64,000 bases of DNA from an uncultured Microbacterium sp. (GTDB taxonomy: Bacteria > Actinomycetota > Actinomycetes > Actinomycetales > Microbacteriaceae): the NCBI RefSeq assembly GCF_900078385.1, contig NZ_FLQR01000006.1, forward strand, positions 186,001 to 250,000, written 5' to 3'. Below are positions 24,988-33,953 of the stretch, one piece after another. The notes beneath the pieces were generated by a model, which ran no database searches, was not told the origin of the DNA, and worked only from the letters and a program-made list of their open reading frames with translations. Position numbers and translations under genes: made by a program. The stretch's first letter is position 1. The number at the start of each line of letters is the position of its first letter.

Positions 24988-27273
24988 TCACACCCGATCA
25001 GCAACAGCGGCGCGCGCCCGGTCGGCCGTGGCCCCCGTGAGTCCTGTCCCGTACGGCAACGCGCGGAACCGGCGCAGCCGAAGGCTGTTGGTGACGACGA
25101 ACACGCTGCTGAAGGCCATGGCCGCCGCCGCGAGGATCGGGTTCAGCAGGGCAGCCATCGCCACCGGGATCGCGGCGACGTTGTACGCGAAGGCCCAGAA
25201 CAGGTTGCCCTTGATCGTGCCGAGGGTGCGACGGGCGAGGCGGATGGCATCGGCGACCAGAAGCAGATCGCCCGAGACGATGGTGAGATCCGATGCGGTG
25301 ATCGCCGCATCCGTTCCTGTGCCCATCGCGATGCCGAGGTCCGCTGCCGCCAGCGCTGCCGAGTCGTTCACCCCGTCGCCGACCATCGCCACGACGCGGC
25401 CGGCGTCCTGCAGGGCGCGGATCGCGTCGAGCTTGCCGGCCGGCGTGACCCCTGCGCGGACGTCGTCGATGCCGACCTGCGCGGCGATCGCTCGCGCCGC
25501 GCCGCGATTGTCGCCGGTGAGCAGGACCGGTGTCAGCCCGAGCGCTCTCAACCGGGTGATCGCCTCGGCGGCGTGCGGTTTGATGGTGTCGGCGATGCTG
25601 ATCGCCCCGCGCACCGCCCCGTCCCACGCGATCACGATGACCGTTGCGCCACCGTCTTCATCCGCTGCGATGTGGGCGGCGAGCTCCTCCGGGGCGGCCA
25701 ACGCCCACTGGGCCTGCAGCCAGGATTCGCGGCCGGCGACGACGGCGCGCCCCTCGACGAGCGCCTGAACACCTGCGCCCGCGTGCGCCAGGAACCCTTC
25801 CGATGGCAGCAGGGTGTCCTTGGATGCGGCGACGATCGCGCGCGCGATCGGATGCTCCGAGCCGTCCTCGGCGGCCGCGGCGATCTGGATCAGGTCGTCC
25901 GCGTGCAGCCCCGCGACGGGGCGGATCGCGGTGACGGACATCGTCCCAGAGGTGATGGTGCCCGTCTTGTCGAGCACGACCGTATCGATCCGACGGGTCT
26001 GCTCCAGCACCTGCGGACCACGGATCAAGATACCCAGCTGCGAGCCCCGCCCGGTGCCGACGAGCAACGCCGTCGGGGTCGCGAGTCCCAGCGCGCAGGG
26101 GCACGCGATGATCAGGGTGGTGACGGCGGCGGTGAACGCGACATCGAGCGGCGCGCCGGCCAAAGCCCACCCTGTGAACGCGACAAGGGCGAGGCCGATC
26201 ACGACCGGCACGAAGATCGCCGAGACGCGGTCGGCAAGGCGCTGCACCTGTGCCTTTCCGGTTTGGGCCTCCTCGACGAGGCGACCCATCCGTGCCAGCT
26301 CCGTGTCGGCGCCGGTGCGGGTGATCTCCACCAGAAGCCGCCCGCCGACGTTCACCGTGGCTCCGATGACCCGGCTTCCTGCGGACACTTCGACGGGGAC
26401 CGATTCGCCGGTGAGCATCGATTCGTCGACGGCTGAGGAACCTTCGCTAACCAGGCCGTCCGAGGGAATCTTCTCCCCCGGTCGGACGACCACGACATCC
26501 CCGGGCACCAACTGGCTGACCGGGACGATGCGCTCCGCGCCCTCACGCAGCACCGCGGCATCCTTTGCGCCCAGCTCCAGGAGTGCGCGCAGCGCCTCAC
26601 CGGACTGTCGCTTGGCGCGCATCTCCATGTACCGTCCGGCGAGGATGAAGACGGTCACCAAGGACGCGACCTCGAGATAGAGTTCGTGCCCGCCCGCTCG
26701 CGGGGTGCCCACCAACTGGAAGGTCATCTGCATGCCCGGCATGCCAGCGGACCCGAAGAACAGCGCGTACAGGGACCAGCCGAACGCCGCCAGGACGCCC
26801 ACGCTGATCAGCGTGTCCATGGTGGCCGCCCCGTGTCGGATGTTCGTCGCGGCGGCCCGGTGGAACGGCCAAGCCCCCCACACCGCGACCGGAGCGGCGA
26901 GAGTCAGTGCCAGCCACTGCCAGTTCGTGAACTGCCAGGCGGGCACCATCGACAACACCGCCACAGGCAAGCTGAGCAGCGCCGACACGACGAGACGGTG
27001 GCGCAGGGACGCCAACTCAAGGTCGCGCGCGGGAGGGAGTTCACCGTCCTCGGCGGCCGGTGAGGCGGGAACCGTGGCTCCGTACCCGGCGGACTGGACG
27101 ATAGCGATTAGGTCTTCATCGGGGATGTCGTCGGTGCGGACGCGCGCCTTCTCTGTGGCGAAGTTCACAGACGCCTCCACCCCGGGGAGCTTGTTCAGCT
27201 TCCGCTCGATCCGGGACGCGCACGACGCGCATGTCATCCCGGTGATATCGAGCTCGACATCCCGTGCGGTCAT
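24988..27273 (-). CDS. copA: Copper P-type ATPase
   Basis: The 761-residue pump has one N-terminal HMA domain with CxxC (GMTCASC), the CPC motif (Cys391, Cys393), TGES, DKTGT and [10 protein letters not shown], eight membrane helices and no extended linker. It matches Cu(I)-exporting CopA. The ATG overlaps the CopZ-like gene by 4 bases, and the CsoR gene and operator lie just upstream, so it is controlled by copper. Differences from the first ATPase in this window (CPD, degenerate HMA) argue that the two pumps have different roles. Confidence 0.93.
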   Translation of the reverse strand: MTARDVELDITGMTCASCASRIERKLNKLPGVEASVNFATEKARVRTDDIPDEDLIAIVQSAGYGATVPASPAAEDGELPPARDLELASLRHRLVVSALLSLPVAVLSMVPAWQFTNWQWLALTLAAPVAVWGAWPFHRAAATNIRHGAATMDTLISVGVLAAFGWSLYALFFGSAGMPGMQMTFQLVGTPRAGGHELYLEVASLVTVFILAGRYMEMRAKRQSGEALRALLELGAKDAAVLREGAERIVPVSQLVPGDVVVVRPGEKIPSDGLVSEGSSAVDESMLTGESVPVEVSAGSRVIGATVNVGGRLLVEITRTGADTELARMGRLVEEAQTGKAQVQRLADRVSAIFVPVVIGLALVAFTGWALAGAPLDVAFTAAVTTLIIACPCALGLATPTALLVGTGRGSQLGILIRGPQVLEQTRRIDTVVLDKTGTITSGTMSVTAIRPVAGLHADDLIQIAAAAEDGSEHPIARAIVAASKDTLLPSEGFLAHAGAGVQALVEGRAVVAGRESWLQAQWALAAPEELAAHIAADEDGGATVIVIAWDGAVRGAISIADTIKPHAAEAITRLRALGLTPVLLTGDNRGAARAIAAQVGIDDVRAGVTPAGKLDAIRALQDAGRVVAMVGDGVNDSAALAAADLGIAMGTGTDAAITASDLTIVSGDLLLVADAIRLARRTLGTIKGNLFWAFAYNVAAIPVAMAALLNPILAAAAMAFSSVFVVTNSLRLRRFRALPYGTGLTGATADRARAAVADRV

Positions 27274-27602
27274 GAGACGGGCGCCAGCCGGTACCCGGCG
27301 TCCTCCACCGCCTGACGGACCGACTCCGCGTCCAACGGCGCAGCGCTGCCGACCGTCACGCGCGAGAGCCCGCCCGAGCGGAGATCCACATCGACGGTGC
27401 CGACGCCGGGAAGCTCGGAGAGCTCCTCGCTGACGCTGGACACGCAGTGCCCGCACGTCATTCCCTCAACGAGGTACTCTGCGACGACGGTGCTCTGCGC
27501 CGCGGGCGTTTCGCCCTCTGTCGAGGCGTGTCCGGAGCAGCACGCGCACCCGGCGTTGCCTGCCGCTGTCAGGCCCAGGTCTTGAGATTCAGAACCACAC
27601 AT
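27270..27602 (-). CDS. CopZ-like HMA-domain protein with Cys-rich head
   Basis: The 110-residue protein has an N-terminal ~35-residue head with CxCC (GCACCSGH) and other Cys and His residues, then a normal HMA fold with GMTCGHC. Standard CopZ has only the HMA domain, so the extra metal-binding head is unusual. ATG 27602 follows AGGAAAC. It overlaps the CopA start by 4 bases and would deliver Cu(I) to it. Confidence 0.85.
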   Translation of the reverse strand: MCGSESQDLGLTAAGNAGCACCSGHASTEGETPAAQSTVVAEYLVEGMTCGHCVSSVSEELSELPGVGTVDVDLRSGGLSRVTVGSAAPLDAESVRQAVEDAGYRLAPVS

Positions 27603-27655
27603 TCAGAGTTTCCTTTCTAGTCACGCAGTGAGTGTTGCGCAGTGAAATGGGGAGG

Positions 27656-27937
27656 CTAGGACCGGACGAGGCGCGCGATCGCAGCGTTCGCTTCGCGGAG
27701 CTTGTCCTGTGCGACCTGACCGCCCTCTGCCGTCGCCGCGGCGACGCAGTGCATCAGATGGTCTTCCAGGAGCGCGAGAGCGACGGACTCCAAAGCTTTC
27801 GTCGCCGCTGACACCTGGGTCAAGACATCGATGCAGTACACGTCCTCATCGATCATCCGGGCGATCCCCCGGACCTGTCCCTCCGCGCGACGCAGCCGCG
27901 CCAAGAGCTCCTGCTTGTCATCGTCGTATCCGCGCAT
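27656..27937 (-). CDS. csoR: Copper-sensing repressor CsoR
   Basis: The 93-residue DUF156 repressor has the full copper triad: Cys35, His60 and Cys64 (EDHLMHC). Copper binding would release it from DNA. It is the first gene after the operator at 27961-27977 and the likely regulator of CopZ and CopA downstream. Contrast with the two Cys-Cys regulators at 682 and 1189. Confidence 0.93.
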   Translation of the reverse strand: MRGYDDDKQELLARLRRAEGQVRGIARMIDEDVYCIDVLTQVSAATKALESVALALLEDHLMHCVAAATAEGGQVAQDKLREANAAIARLVRS

Positions 27938-27960
27938 ACGCCCTCCACGGCAAAGCTAGC

Positions 27961-27977
27961 ATACCCCGTGGGGGTAT
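27961..27977. promoter_or_regulatory. CsoR operator
   Basis: ATACCCCGTGGGGGTAT is a 17-bp near-palindrome 23 bases upstream of csoR, with the canonical TACCCC/GGGGTA halves. A partial copy (GGGGTATTCCCC) follows immediately. Confidence 0.88.
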
Positions 27978-28007
27978 GGGGTATTCCCCGCGGCGTCGGC
28001 CCGCGAC

Positions 28008-28335
28008 TCACAGGTGAGCGAGGACGAAAGCGACCCGGTCGGCGCGTGGGAGGACCGGCACCTGGACGATGGGGACCGGCAGGCTCTCGTACACCTCGAT
28101 CAGGAGATTGTGGATGCGTCGTTGTGCAGCCGCGTCCTCGCTTCGGGCATAGTCCGGCGCGAGCGGAAGCAAGTCGAGGATGAAGACCGTGCGATATGAC
28201 GCGGTGCAGAAGCGCTTCGAGGAGGTCAGGGTCTGGCGTCAGGTGCAGGAATTTGTAATAGGCGAGCGAGCCGGGCAGCGCCCGGTCGGGGAACACCACC
28301 TCGTCGGGATTCAGTGCCCGGTGCTGGTGGACAGG
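28008..28335 (-). pseudogene. AAA_28-type ATPase, C-terminal remnant with frameshift
   Basis: The minus strand encodes NPDEVVFPDRALPGSLAYY and LTPDPDLLEALLHR, then in the +1 frame YRTVFILDLLPLAPDYARSE through IEVYESLPVPIVQVPV. These are consecutive segments of AAA_28 ATPases. The break is near 28185-28200. The N-terminal Walker region is missing, cut off at the neighbouring membrane gene. So this is a truncated, frameshifted relic. Confidence 0.72.
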
Positions 28336-28348
28336 GACCGGGAGGCCG

Positions 28349-28834
28349 CTAGCCGTCTGCGAGCACGCGGGCCGCGCGTAGAGACGCCGGGATGTGGCCG
28401 GCCGCGAGCACGAGCGAAGCCGCGACGATCCAAAGGTTAGCGAGCCCGAGACCCGCGAGGAGGAAGACCAAGACCGGGGTGATCGCCATCGGCACCGGGA
28501 CGGAGGCCCACGATTTGTACAGCGACGCCCACCGTCGCCCGGAGGCGAGAAACCGAACCCATCCGGCGTAGTAGACGACGAGGACGGCGCCTGCCGCTGC
28601 AAGGACAGCCGGGTTGATCGCCGTGGTGACGGTGGCCGTGGGGACCACGACGCACGCGACCTGCCCGATGCCTTCCAACGCCTGTATCACAGGCGGGACG
28701 CGGGGCTTCGGGGCGCGGCCCCTCGGACCGACGAAGACGAGGAGGTTGGGGACGAGAACGAGCGCAGCGACAGCGAAGCCGACCGGAGAGAATCCGAGTA
28801 CTGGCCAGCCCGGTGCGACCTCGCCTGTGATCAT
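28349..28834 (-). CDS. Membrane protein (161 aa)
   Basis: The protein has about five hydrophobic helices and a short basic loop GPRGRAPKPRVP. No motif is recognised. ATG 28834 overlaps the stop of the 293-residue membrane gene by 4 bases, so the two form a unit. It may be involved in transport or integrity; no direct evidence. Confidence 0.7.
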   Translation of the reverse strand: MITGEVAPGWPVLGFSPVGFAVAALVLVPNLLVFVGPRGRAPKPRVPPVIQALEGIGQVACVVVPTATVTTAINPAVLAAAGAVLVVYYAGWVRFLASGRRWASLYKSWASVPVPMAITPVLVFLLAGLGLANLWIVAASLVLAAGHIPASLRAARVLADG

Positions 28835-29712
28835 CGGCGCGACCGCGGTGGCCGGGGGCGTGCCGCGGCAGATGCTTCGGCTACCGGTCTCTCGGGGGTT
28901 TCATGGAAGAGACCTGCGGCTGCGGCGAGGCTGACCGCCACGACCACTCCGACCAGGATGGCGGGGATGACGCTCCCCACCGGGCCGGCGGCGGTGATGA
29001 GGATCATCGCGGCGACGATGCTGAGCCCCATGAGCGTGGAGAAGACCAGCAGCGGCAGAGTGAGGGCGCCGGTCGGGGTGCCGCGGATGCCGAGGACTCC
29101 GACGACGATCATCCCGGGGAGCACGACGGACAGGTCGATGACGTGGACCGGGTTGACGATCAGTCCGGCGAGTTCGAGGCTCGCGGGGACCTCGCCCGAC
29201 ACCAGGGCCGGCACCAGCTCGCTCAGCCAGAGCAACGCGAAGAGCGCACCCGTGCCGATCAGGACCGCGCCGCCGAACCTTCGTGCGCGGACGCGCCCCG
29301 TCGTCGGCACGCGAAGCGCGGCCGGGAGCGCAGCGATCAGGCTGAAGGCGATCAGGCTGAGGACGGCCACGTAGACCAGGAACAGCCGTCCCAGGTGCAG
29401 GGCGAACGCATACACGAGATACGCGTAGAGGAGATAGAACTGCGCACCGACCCAGACCTGCGCGGCTCGGACCGATCCTGCCCGCATCCGGATCGTGGCG
29501 ACGAGAAGAACCACGACCGCGAGAAGGTTGCCGACGTCCTGCCCCTGCGCCTGCAGTGCCCAGTTCTCCGTCTCGAACTGATACGGCCAATCCGCGAACA
29601 GCCCGAGCAGGCTCGCCATCGCCACCAGCCCAGCGATCGCGAGCGATGCCACGGTCAACCAGGAGCCCTGTTGCCGTCGGGAGGTCGCAGGCAGGGTGCG
29701 CACAGTCGTCAT
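28831..29712 (-). CDS. Multi-pass membrane protein (293 aa)
   Basis: The protein has eight or so hydrophobic helices with few charged residues, and an Arg-rich tail. ATG 29712 begins after which MTTVRTLPATS gives a short cytoplasmic start; an upstream extension has no such character. It is coupled to the 161-residue membrane gene. I do not recognise the family and cannot assign function. It precedes the conjugation genes and is probably cargo. Confidence 0.7.
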   Translation of the reverse strand: MTTVRTLPATSRRQQGSWLTVASLAIAGLVAMASLLGLFADWPYQFETENWALQAQGQDVGNLLAVVVLLVATIRMRAGSVRAAQVWVGAQFYLLYAYLVYAFALHLGRLFLVYVAVLSLIAFSLIAALPAALRVPTTGRVRARRFGGAVLIGTGALFALLWLSELVPALVSGEVPASLELAGLIVNPVHVIDLSVVLPGMIVVGVLGIRGTPTGALTLPLLVFSTLMGLSIVAAMILITAAGPVGSVIPAILVGVVVAVSLAAAAGLFHETPERPVAEASAAARPRPPRSRR

Positions 29713-29809
29713 GGCGCGACGGTACCGGTCGGATCCCAAAGAGCGCCGTACCTTAGGGCCGTGCAAATGCGGCTCGGAGCGCAGCGTGCGGCTATGTCAA
29801 CGAAGAGGG

Positions 29810-29863
29810 AGGGCCCTCCGGCCGCGGCTGGGGGGATGCGGTGAGGGCCCTCCGGATGCGGTG
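29810..29863. repeat. Short direct repeats in a gene-free stretch
   Basis: AGGGCCCTCCGG occurs at 29810 and 29844, and GGATGCGGTG at about 29834 and 29854. The stretch 29713-30215 contains no convincing gene, only these repeats, an A-run followed by a G-run at about 29912, and scattered GGGGGACA boxes (about 29999, 30116). Confidence 0.5.
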
Positions 29864-30215
29864 CAGCGACATGCTGGGGGGCTTTGCCGCGGTACAGGCC
29901 CGCCGCGCGGCAAAAAAAGGGGGGGTGCCATGCGGGGGGTCATGCATCCGTCACGGGAAGGCTACCGCATTAGCCTCTGGGACGCGCGTCGGTATTTCGG
30001 GGGACAAAACGAATGGCGACGAAGGGCTCTCCACCGCGTCCCCAGACGCGCGCAGCGGGGAGCCCTCCGTCAACACGAAGCTACTCCCGCGCGGTGTTCC
30101 CTGCTGTCGTCCTTTTGGGGGACATGAAGATCTGGGCCAGCATCGGGGCCGAAACCCGCAACGATCGTAGTGGCAACTGCGTTGGTGGCGGCATGGCCCA
30201 CGGCGACGGCGAACG

Positions 30216-30533
30216 CTAAATCTCGCCGAGCTCCTGTCCCAGTCGGAGATAGAGAGCGGTGACTTCCGCATCGTTGACGCGGTACACCGGCCACTCCCCC
30301 TTGCGCCGCTCCGTGCGCGGCGGATCGGCGACGATGAGCCCGGCCTCTTCGAGTTCGCCGAGGTAGGCGACGAACGTCGTCGGCGGAAGCTGAAGCGCGT
30401 CCGCAATCGACTTGCGAGTGACGTTCGGGTGTTGCCGGAGATAGCGGATGGCGGCCGCTTTCACGTAGTTGCCGAACACCGAGATTGCCTGTTCGGCGCC
30501 TTCGCCACCAGCGGGTCTCGCGTACTTCGGCAT
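30216..30533 (-). CDS. Winged-helix transcriptional regulator (ArsR-like fold)
   Basis: The 105-residue protein has a winged helix-turn-helix (about 25-90, with ADALQLPPTTFVAYLGELEEAG then a wing ending in GEWPVYRV). No Cys metal site is visible. It is divergent from the conjugation operon and close to the inverted repeat at 30606, so it likely represses transfer genes and itself. ATG 30533 starts the folded region. Confidence 0.78.
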   Translation of the reverse strand: MPKYARPAGGEGAEQAISVFGNYVKAAAIRYLRQHPNVTRKSIADALQLPPTTFVAYLGELEEAGLIVADPPRTERRKGEWPVYRVNDAEVTALYLRLGQELGEI

Positions 30534-30605
30534 GCCAGCAGTTTGCCGCACGGTCGGCCTCTGCACAACGAACCTGAACTTTTTACCCGTTTACTTTGGA
30601 CGTAG

Positions 30606-30618
30606 ACGGTTGTACCGT
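30606..30618. promoter_or_regulatory. Candidate operator between regulator and transfer operon
   Basis: The inverted repeat ACGGT-TGT-ACCGT lies between the divergent regulator (start 30533) and the conjugation operon (start 30868). It is the only clear inverted repeat seen there. Confidence 0.45.
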
Positions 30619-30867
30619 TCACTCATGTCTGCTTCAACACCCCACTACCACCCCCTGGCTAGTGCGGTGGTGTCCGCCGAACGGTCTACAGACGCCGCTC
30701 CCCGGCACACGTATCGTTTGGCTCCATCGCAGATCGGTGCCGCGCACCTCTCCATCTCGCTGATCCCGGGTGAGCTGTGGATAACTCGGCGGGGGCCACG
30801 GGCGTCCGTAGCATCGGCATCCAACAAGCTTTTCTTTTCAGTTAGTCGCCGCAAAGGGAGTTCGCAG

Positions 30868-31614
30868 ATGACGAATCCACAGCGGCGGAAGCGCACCGGG
30901 CTCACCTGGGCTCTGATCGGTGGCGCGGTGCTGATCGCGGGCGTCGTCGCGCTTATCGTCAACGTGATCCTCGGCGGTGCTGCAAACCCGGCCGCTCAAC
31001 CTACGACGAGCCCGAGTGCACCATTGGGCGGCACCGCACCGCCGACCGAGACGCCCGGGACCATCGAGGTCGTCGATCCCGACGTCGCGGAAGCCGGGTG
31101 GCTAGCGGAGCCCATCACCACCGATCCCGAGGTGTACGCACGAGCCGCTTTGGCCGCGGCATCGACGTTCGACACGACACTCGGCACTCGAGACGAATGG
31201 CTCGACTACCTCGACACGTGGTTCACGCCCGACTCCCGCTACGCTGATCCATCGGACCAGCAAATGGAACTTGAGGCGGCGCAGCTTGAGCTGCGACAGG
31301 GTGTCGTGGTCCCCGAGGAGATGTGGAGTTCGATCGCGGAGCAGAGCGGGCGAGTAACGGCCGAAGTGGTTGGCGACGTGACCATGGCCGATGTCCCGGA
31401 GGACGCTTCTGGTGACATGCGCATCGCGACGGCGAATGCGGAGCTGACGTTCACGCAGTCCGACGGCGCGGGTGGGGAGGCGTCGTATCCGGAGACGGTG
31501 CGGGTGAGTGTCCAGGTGCTGTGCGGTGAGGCGTCGGTCCCGACGCCGGGAACGGCGCAGCAGGCTGGTCACTGCAAGGTGGTGCGCTACTTCACGGAGC
31601 CGGTAGAGGGCTGA
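30868..31614 (+). CDS. Conjugal transfer protein, VirB8/TcpC-like candidate
   Basis: The 248-residue protein has a short cytoplasmic basic start, one membrane helix (about 12-36), a Pro/Thr-rich linker and an extracytoplasmic domain. That is the layout of VirB8/TcpC-type transfer proteins, although sequence resemblance is weak. ATG 30868 follows AAGGGAG. An upstream in-frame stretch from 30625 has no coding character. It is the first gene of the transfer operon, one base before the peptidase gene. Confidence 0.6.
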   Translation: MTNPQRRKRTGLTWALIGGAVLIAGVVALIVNVILGGAANPAAQPTTSPSAPLGGTAPPTETPGTIEVVDPDVAEAGWLAEPITTDPEVYARAALAAASTFDTTLGTRDEWLDYLDTWFTPDSRYADPSDQQMELEAAQLELRQGVVVPEEMWSSIAEQSGRVTAEVVGDVTMADVPEDASGDMRIATANAELTFTQSDGAGGEASYPETVRVSVQVLCGEASVPTPGTAQQAGHCKVVRYFTEPVEG

Positions 31615-31615
31615 C

Positions 31616-32230
31616 ATGGGTGCCCCGGCCGTCGCTTCAGCCCTCGCGAGCACGAGGACCGGCCGGAAAGCGAGCATCGCACTCGTCGTCCTCCTCGTTC
31701 TCGCGAACGCAGCGATCTTCGCGCCGTTGGTCGCGGTGCCGGTGGCGATTGCCGGCCAGGCGTTAGCTGCGCACGGAGCGCCCGGCGGTGACGCAGTCCC
31801 CGCAGTGACGGGCGGGTGGGGGTATCCCCTCGCAGGCGTCTACGGCACCGGTCGCGGGTACGGGTATCACCCTGTGAAGGGGTGCGCGTACTGCCCGTCC
31901 AATCACCTCGGCTATGACATGGATCAACCGTGCGGCGCCACGGTGTATGCGGCCGGCCCCGGAATAGTGGTCACCGCTGGGCCGATGCCCGGATGGGGGA
32001 ACACTGTCCGCATCGACCACGGCGATGGACTCGTCACTCTCTACGGCCACCTGCAATGGCATTCCCAAGTGGTCGCCGTGGGCGAGCACGTCACAGCCGG
32101 CAACGCGTTGGGCTCGGAGGGGTCGACCGGGAAGTCGACCGGGTGTCATCTGCACTTCGAGGTCCAGTTGGACGGGATCGCCATTGATCCCGAGCCGTTC
32201 ATGGCCGCCCGCGGCCTTCCCCTCAGATAG
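31616..32230 (+). CDS. M23-family peptidase of the transfer apparatus
   Basis: The 204-residue protein has a signal/membrane helix (about 22-48) and an M23 domain with the zinc motif HLGYD and the downstream HLHFEV. M23 metallopeptidases cut peptidoglycan, opening the wall for the transfer channel. The helix anchors it outside. The gene starts one base after the previous stop. Confidence 0.9.
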   Translation: MGAPAVASALASTRTGRKASIALVVLLVLANAAIFAPLVAVPVAIAGQALAAHGAPGGDAVPAVTGGWGYPLAGVYGTGRGYGYHPVKGCAYCPSNHLGYDMDQPCGATVYAAGPGIVVTAGPMPGWGNTVRIDHGDGLVTLYGHLQWHSQVVAVGEHVTAGNALGSEGSTGKSTGCHLHFEVQLDGIAIDPEPFMAARGLPLR

Positions 32231-32238
32231 GAGCTCCC

Positions 32239-32535
32239 ATGTCCCCCACTGTCGTCCGAACGGATGTCGATGTCCCCGACATCGAACCGGACTTCTCCGC
32301 ACCGTTCTTCGGCGGGTTCCAGGTGATCGCGTCCTATATCCTCGCCGGCGCGCTGCTGGTCGTGCTGATCATGCTGATCATCGCCGGCGCCGCCCTCGCA
32401 TTCCGGGGGCTCGCATCGGATCGTGTGCGCACGTGGGCGGGCGAGAACATCCTGTGGATCTTCATCGCCGCGGCCGTCCTCGGCGCCGCCTCCGGCATGT
32501 TCTCCTGGTTCGTGAACTTCGACTTCGGATTCTGA
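32239..32535 (+). CDS. Small two-helix membrane protein, pilin-like
   Basis: The 98-residue protein has a 25-residue polar start and two hydrophobic helices (about 30-57 and 70-92). This is the VirB2/TrbC-type layout and position next to TrbL supports a channel component. Homology by motif is not visible. The stop overlaps the TrbL start (TGATG). Confidence 0.65.
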   Translation: MSPTVVRTDVDVPDIEPDFSAPFFGGFQVIASYILAGALLVVLIMLIIAGAALAFRGLASDRVRTWAGENILWIFIAAAVLGAASGMFSWFVNFDFGF

Positions 32536-33953
32536 TGAACATCCCGCGCGCCCTTCTCATCGGCGCGACGCTCGGCTTCGCCGCCGCCCTCGGGACGATG
32601 GCGCCCGCGACCGCCCTGACCCTCACAACGACAAGCGCTCTTACTGCGGTGTCCGTCACCGGCGAGACCTGGTCCGCGCCGTCATTCCCCGTGACCTGCC
32701 GACAGTCGTCCAACCAGATCACCTGCACGCCCAACGTCGCGTCAGAAGTGGAAGCGCAGGAGTGTTTTCTCGGCGTCGCCATCGACGGGGCACGGGCAAC
32801 AGTGTGCACGACCTACGACGGGCACAAGAGCGAGCTTCAGGCCGCGGGCGGCAAGCTCACGTTGGTTGCTTACGGATGCAGTCTCGGCGATGCGGTGTGC
32901 GTCACATTCGAGAACGCGGGCCGCGGGATGGCGTTGGGGACGACCGCGATGATGTTCGCGGTGTCCGACGCGATGCGGTTCGACACGTCGACAACGCTGT
33001 GGGACGCGGCCGCGGGTGAGTGGTCGTTCTGGAACTGGGCGGTGCTGATCGTCGTGTTCGCCGCGATGGTGTGGGCAATCGCGGCGGCCGCGGTCTCCGG
33101 CGATCGCGGTGAACTGGTCGGCGCGATCGTCCGCTCCTTCATCGCGATCCCCGCCGTCCCGCTCACCCTCTGGCTCACCGGTCATCTTCTAAACGCAGTC
33201 GACGATCTGACTTGGTATGTGATGGGCAGAGAAGGTCCCATCGAACTGTTCGCGACGCTGCAGCGGGTGATGTGGGCGGGCGGATCGGCGAACTACTTCT
33301 TCGCATTCCTCATCCACGGCCTGCTGCTGATCTCGATGCTTCTGCTGATGCTGGTGTTCGCGTTCCGCAACATCGTCCTCGCGGCGCTGATCATGGTCGG
33401 CCCGATCGCATGGATGGTGTTCCCTATCCGTGGCATTGGCCCGCAGTGGGTGGTCCGGTACGCGTCCGCCGTGGTGGTGCTGCTTCTGACCGGTCCGCTC
33501 ACGATCGGGTTCGTGACTCTGATCGTCAATGGGCTCGCCGGGGTGAGCACCATCTGGGATCCGCAGTCCTGGCCGTTGCTGGTCGGGCTGGTGCTGGTGG
33601 CGTTCGCGCCCTTCGCGATCTTCGGACTGTTCAGCTTCGTTGGTGCTGTCGCCGCCGACGGCGTCGGGTCCGGTGCCGCCTCTCATGCCGGCCGGATGGC
33701 CTCGCACGCGGCCCGTTCGGCGATCGCGATCCCGACCCGACTCGGCGCGACACCCGCCGGAATCCCCACACGGGGCGGGAGCTCACGACCGGGAGCAGCG
33801 AGCGCGGCTGGCGCGGCATCGCCAGTGCGAGGCGCAACCTCCCCGGCGGGCAGCCCGCAGACCGCCTCGCCGACGACTTCGCGCGCACCATCGACCACGC
33901 TCACGGCACCGGCGCCACCCGCTGGTCCAACCGAGGGAAGGAGTAACTCGTGA
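32535..33953 (+). CDS. TrbL/VirB6-like membrane protein
   Basis: The 472-residue protein has a signal peptide (about 1-28), a short Cys-containing extracytoplasmic domain, five to seven membrane helices (about 170-390) and a Pro/Ala/Ser-rich cytoplasmic tail. This is the layout of TrbL/VirB6, the inner-membrane channel of type IV secretion. ATG 32535 is part of TGATG. The stop overlaps the SCO6880 gene (GTGA). Confidence 0.82.
   Translation: MNIPRALLIGATLGFAAALGTMAPATALTLTTTSALTAVSVTGETWSAPSFPVTCRQSSNQITCTPNVASEVEAQECFLGVAIDGARATVCTTYDGHKSELQAAGGKLTLVAYGCSLGDAVCVTFENAGRGMALGTTAMMFAVSDAMRFDTSTTLWDAAAGEWSFWNWAVLIVVFAAMVWAIAAAAVSGDRGELVGAIVRSFIAIPAVPLTLWLTGHLLNAVDDLTWYVMGREGPIELFATLQRVMWAGGSANYFFAFLIHGLLLISMLLLMLVFAFRNIVLAALIMVGPIAWMVFPIRGIGPQWVVRYASAVVVLLLTGPLTIGFVTLIVNGLAGVSTIWDPQSWPLLVGLVLVAFAPFAIFGLFSFVGAVAADGVGSGAASHAGRMASHAARSAIAIPTRLGATPAGIPTRGGSSRPGAASAAGAASPVRGATSPAGSPQTASPTTSRAPSTTLTAPAPPAGPTEGRSNS

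Noticed and set aside
30469..30867. N-terminal extension of the first transfer gene
   Set aside because: The frame is open but crosses the regulator and promoter region; ATG 30868 has the ribosome site and precedes the membrane helix.
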